Assembly (NCBI GenBank): GCA_903928045.1
Contig: CAIYPH010000551.1
Span: 1 to 8,828 of the forward strand
From: an uncultured Rhodospirillales bacterium
Lineage (GTDB): Bacteria; Pseudomonadota; Alphaproteobacteria; Acetobacterales; Acetobacteraceae
Direction: 5' to 3'
Length of the DNA stretch: 8,828 nucleotides
Shown here: in pieces, positions 6,275-8,828 of the stretch
Numbering within the stretch: the stretch's first letter is position 1
Layout: each line of letters opens with the position of its first letter
Program-made: the position numbers and the translations under genes
Notes under the pieces: generated by a model
What the model saw: the letters and a program-made list of their open reading frames with translations, nothing else
Told to the model about the DNA's origin: nothing
Database searches by the model: none

Positions 6275-7141
6275 TCAGTAGGCCCGCTCGCCGAGAATGC
6301 CGCGCGGGCGGAAGGAGAGCACGACCAGGATCGCCACGAAGCCGATCGCGGTGCGGTAGGAAGGATCGAGCACGATCAGCGAGAGTTCCTCGCCGATGCC
6401 CACCACGAAGGCGCCGATCACCGCGCCCGGGATGCTGCCAAGCCCGCCGACCACGGCGGCGGCGAAGATGCTGAGCATCACGCGGAAACCGGTCTGCGGG
6501 TCGATCGAGGTATCAAGCCCGATCAGCATGCCGCCGAAGCCGGCCAGCCCCATGCCGGCGAAGTTCGCCAGCCGCGCCACCGTCAGCGCGTCGATCCCCT
6601 TAAGCCCGGCCAGCATCGGGTTGTCGGCCACCGCGCGCATCATCTTGCCGGTGCGGGTGAAGGCGAGGAACAGGAACAGCGCCGCCATCGCCGCTGCGGC
6701 GGCCAGCGCGTTGTAGACCTGCTGCGGCCCGATCCGCAGGCCGCTCGCCCGCCAGTCCCGCAGCACCGGCAGGTCATAGCCCAGCAGGTCATTGCCGAAG
6801 CTGAAGCGCACCACATTCTCCAGCACGATCGTCAGGGCCACCGAGGCGATGGCGACCGTGAGCGGCCCGGAATCGCGCAGCCGGCGCAGCACGATCTCGT
6901 CCGACACCACCCCGAACACGCCCGCGACCAGAAACGCCGCGAACAGCGACATCCAGGCCGGCAGCCCGTAATTCACGTTGGCGATGTAGCCGGCATAGGC
7001 ACCGATGGTGGCGTGGCTCGCCACCGCGAAATTGGGGAATCGCAGCACGGCATAGATCGCGGTGAAGCCGATGGCCGGCACCGCAAGCAGGGCGCCGGCC
7101 AGAATCCCGTTGATCAGAAGCTGCGCAAGTTCGATAATCAA
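6275..7141 (-). CDS. livH: Branched-chain amino acid/amide-type ABC permease (LivH-like), TTG start
   Basis: The product is 288 residues, an inner-membrane permease of the HAAT family. Landmarks are QLLINGILAGALLAVPAIGF (7-26), FRVMLSIFAAAVVGGLGSIP (219-238) with PGAVIGAFVVG after it, and the cytoplasmic coupling loop TRTGKMMRAVADNPMLAGLK (162-181). It forms the channel with the LivM-like partner. The start must be read as TTG at 7141-7139, because no ATG or GTG lies upstream in frame near the family N-terminus and the next Met is residue 64. No Shine-Dalgarno is visible upstream, where the strand reads CCCCCGCC. The livK-like stop is only 10 bp away, so translation may rely on reinitiation. 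Its stop is followed 1 bp later by the GNAT ATG. Confidence 0.88.
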   Translation of the reverse strand: MIIELAQLLINGILAGALLAVPAIGFTAIYAVLRFPNFAVASHATIGAYAGYIANVNYGLPAWMSLFAAFLVAGVFGVVSDEIVLRRLRDSGPLTVAIASVALTIVLENVVRFSFGNDLLGYDLPVLRDWRASGLRIGPQQVYNALAAAAAMAALFLFLAFTRTGKMMRAVADNPMLAGLKGIDALTVARLANFAGMGLAGFGGMLIGLDTSIDPQTGFRVMLSIFAAAVVGGLGSIPGAVIGAFVVGIGEELSLIVLDPSYRTAIGFVAILVVLSFRPRGILGERAY

Positions 7142-7151
7142 GGCGGGGGAA

Positions 7152-8339
7152 TCAAGAAACCGATAGCAGGCGATACTTGCCCTTCTCGGCGACCTCGAAG
7201 CGGAACTTGCAGTTCTCGATGTCGCCGATCGGGGTGAACTTGCAGGGGCCGGACGCGCCCTCGAAATTCACCTCCTTGCCGGCGGCGAGCAGCTTCAGCC
7301 CCTCGACCGCGCTGTTGACCTTCACGCCCGCGGGGTTGCCCACCGCGCGCACCGCGCCATGAATGGCGCTGCCAGCATCCGAGCCCGCTTTGGCGATCGC
7401 CAGCGCCGCGAGGTTCACATGGTCATGCACCTGGCAGGAATAGGGATCGGGGTCGGCACCGACGACGGACTGCACCTTCTTGAAGGCCGGGCTGTCGATG
7501 TCCGGGCTCGGCGCCATGCTCACCAGCCCCTCCACCACCTCGGCCGGCAGGCTCTCCAGCAGCTTGGCATTGGCCGCATAGGCCAGCGTGTATTTCTTGC
7601 CCTCGTAGCCCGCCCGGAACAGCTCGCGCAGCAGCACGGTGAGGTCGGGGGTGTAGGAGTTGAGGAACAGCGCGTCGGGCTTGGCCTTCAGCGCCTGGTC
7701 GATCTCGCTGCGGAAGGTGGATTTCGAGGCGTCATACACCACCTGCCCGATGGTCTCGCCCTTCGGCTTCATCACCTCGGTCAGACGGTTATAGACGTCG
7801 GCCGCGAAGGGGGTCTGGGCGGCCAGCGAGAACACCCGCTTGGCGCCGCCTTCGGCGATGTGCTGGCCGAAGCGGGTGGTCTGCAGGAAGGAGTTCGGCT
7901 GGGTGCGGATGATGTAGCCGAGATGCGGCAGCTTGGTGATGGAATCCGCGCCGGAGACGGTGAACAGCATCACCTTGTTCTCCCAGCACAGCGGCGCCAC
8001 CGCGCTGGTAACGCCGGACGCCCAGGTGCCGATGATCGCCGAGACGCGATCGACATCGATCAGTTTTCGCGCGGCACGAACACCTGCGTCCGGGTTGGTC
8101 TGGTCATCCTCGCTCACCAGCTCGATCTTGCGGCCGAGCACGCCGCCGGCGGCGTTGATGTCGCCCACCACGGTCTGCGCCATCTTGATCATCAGCGGGC
8201 CGTAGGGGCCGCCGGCGCCGGTCTGCGGCGTCAGCGTGCCGAGCTTGATCGGCGCGGATTGCGCGAGGCCGGTGCGCAGAATGGCGGGCGCGGCGATGGC
8301 GCCGAGCAGTGCGGCGCGGCGGGTGGTGCGGAGTGTCAT
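7152..8339 (-). CDS. livK: Periplasmic substrate-binding protein of a liv-type importer
   Basis: The product is 395 residues, a type I periplasmic binding protein of the LivK group. An N-terminal signal (residues 1-28) has twin arginines (TTRRAALLG, Arg 7-8), a hydrophobic stretch, and a likely cut near LAQSA, so export may be Tat-type. The mature protein opens with IKLGTLTPQTGAGGPYG, then VVGDINAAGGVLGRKIELV, EDDQTNPDAGVRAARKLI and AIIGTWASGVTSAVAPL, the usual first-domain landmarks. It captures the ligand for the LivH/LivM-like permeases. The ATG at 8339 has AGGGGG (8347-8352) with a 7-nt spacer. It is the first complete gene of the operon here. The ligand could be an amino acid, urea, an amide or an aromatic acid. 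The sequence does not settle this. Confidence 0.9.
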   Translation of the reverse strand: MTLRTTRRAALLGAIAAPAILRTGLAQSAPIKLGTLTPQTGAGGPYGPLMIKMAQTVVGDINAAGGVLGRKIELVSEDDQTNPDAGVRAARKLIDVDRVSAIIGTWASGVTSAVAPLCWENKVMLFTVSGADSITKLPHLGYIIRTQPNSFLQTTRFGQHIAEGGAKRVFSLAAQTPFAADVYNRLTEVMKPKGETIGQVVYDASKSTFRSEIDQALKAKPDALFLNSYTPDLTVLLRELFRAGYEGKKYTLAYAANAKLLESLPAEVVEGLVSMAPSPDIDSPAFKKVQSVVGADPDPYSCQVHDHVNLAALAIAKAGSDAGSAIHGAVRAVGNPAGVKVNSAVEGLKLLAAGKEVNFEGASGPCKFTPIGDIENCKFRFEVAEKGKYRLLSVS

Positions 8340-8406
8340 GGTCAGGCCCCCTGATTGCAGGGCATGACTTTAGCCGATCCCCCGCGCCCCGCCACCCCCG
8401 ATACGA
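8340..8406. promoter_or_regulatory. Leader of the livK-like gene with hairpin over its Shine-Dalgarno
   Basis: The 67-bp gap between the SDR stop and the livK-like ATG holds the Shine-Dalgarno AGGGGG (8347-8352, minus strand). A small perfect hairpin, CCCTG (8349-8353) with CAGGG (8358-8362) around a 4-nt loop, covers part of it. The stem is short and may be chance. No clear promoter was recognised, so the SDR and livK-like genes may be cotranscribed. Confidence 0.35.
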
Positions 8407-8828
8407 TCACCGCATGCCGTTGCTGGTCACCCCCGCCGCGCCCGCGAGCCGCCCGCCATCCACCACGTATTGCGTGCCGGTCACGTTGCTCGCGAGGTCG
8501 GAGCACAGGAACAGCACCACGTTGGCCACTTCCTCGGCGGTGCCGTAGCGGCCGAGCGGGATGGAGGAGGAGTAGCGCGCCTCCACCGCATCGGGGTTGT
8601 TGGGCGAAACCTGGCGGGCGATGTCGCGCGTCATGCGCGTCGCGATCGGGCCGGGGCATACGGCGTTGACCCGGATGTTGTTCCGCCCGACCTCGGCGGC
8701 CGCCACCTAGGTCATCCCCAGCACCGCGTGCTTGGAGGCGACATAGGCGACCATCCCGGCACTCGGCGCGAGCCCGGCGACCGAGGCGGTGTTAACCACC
8801 GCGCCGCCCCCTTGCGCGATCATCACCG
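8407..8828 (-). pseudogene. Short-chain dehydrogenase/reductase interrupted by an in-frame amber codon (5' end off window)
   Basis: Reading the minus strand from the right edge gives a classical SDR: NTASVAGLAPSAGMVAYVAS then KHAVLGMT, a TAG at 8709-8707, then VAAAEVGRNNIRVNAVCPGP and on to GGRLAG and the stop at 8407-8409. The catalytic Ser (codon at 8784-8782), Tyr (8745-8743) and Lys (8733-8731) are all present in the S...YxxxK arrangement. The amber sits where homologues usually have K, R or Q, and both sides are in the same frame, so this is one nonsense change and not a frameshift. Downstream residues look intact, including GRYGTAEEVANVVLFLCSD and the C-terminal GTQYVVDGG. The family is an NAD(P)-dependent oxidoreductase of about 250 residues. 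The truncated product would lack the substrate-binding end. It lies upstream of, and reads in the same direction as, the liv-type operon. Sequencing error or readthrough are alternatives to a true pseudogene. Confidence 0.82.

Noticed and set aside
6185..7237. A 350-codon + strand open frame across the livH-like and GNAT genes
   Set aside because: It is the antisense shadow of real genes. The His/Arg/Gln/Gly-rich composition is typical of GC-rich reverse frames.
7359..8354. A 331-codon + strand open frame opposite livK-like
   Set aside because: It is antisense to a well-supported gene and has no recognisable domain or ribosome-binding site.
8407..8706. A free-standing 99-residue gene starting at GTG 8706
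   Set aside because: It is only the C-terminal half of the SDR after the amber codon. It lacks the Rossmann nucleotide-binding part and the active site.

Overview
The window is a compact, GC-rich, single-chromosome-style stretch with long antisense open frames, the usual look of a high-GC alphaproteobacterium. Protein styles (a LACTB2-like hydrolase, a Liv-type importer with a Tat-like LivK, an M24 homologue next to an MFS porter) would fit Acetobacteraceae/Rhodospirillales. That placement is inference, since there is no rRNA or other marker here. No tRNA, rRNA, CRISPR array, insertion sequence or phage gene was seen.

Left part (1-2285). The C-terminus of an MFS transporter runs into the window on the + strand and overlaps the start of an M24/creatinase-like protein, so the two are probably one operon. 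The M24-like protein keeps the fold landmarks but appears to lack both metal-binding aspartates. It ends tail-to-tail with a minus-strand outer-membrane beta-barrel-like protein, the two stop codons being packed into one CTAG.

Middle (2286-4445). A divergent 132-bp region carries a partly palindromic TTGC-N9-GCAA operator-like element between the barrel gene and a Tat-exported dienelactone hydrolase (Cys-Asp-His triad visible). A perfect 10-bp GC hairpin separates that gene from a convergent LACTB2-like metallo-beta-lactamase-fold hydrolase.

Right part (4446-8828, all minus strand). This is a branched-chain amino acid/amide-type ABC importer operon, read right to left: SDR dehydrogenase (5' end off the window), livK-like binding protein, livH-like permease, a GNAT acetyltransferase, livM-like permease, and a small GAF-domain protein. 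From livK to the GAF gene the spacing is 10 bp, 1 bp, a TGATG junction and an ATGA junction, so GNAT and GAF are built into the transporter operon. The two ATPases (LivG/LivF) are not in the window. A 7-bp GC hairpin follows the GAF gene and may end the operon.

The most notable points are an in-frame amber codon in the SDR gene just after its YxxxK active site (nonsense pseudogene, sequencing error or readthrough), the GNAT and GAF genes embedded in a liv operon that lacks ATPases, the M24-like protein without metal aspartates, and a livH-like gene that must start at TTG with no visible ribosome-binding site. I see no convincing wholly new biological system. The GNAT/GAF-equipped importer is the nearest candidate.
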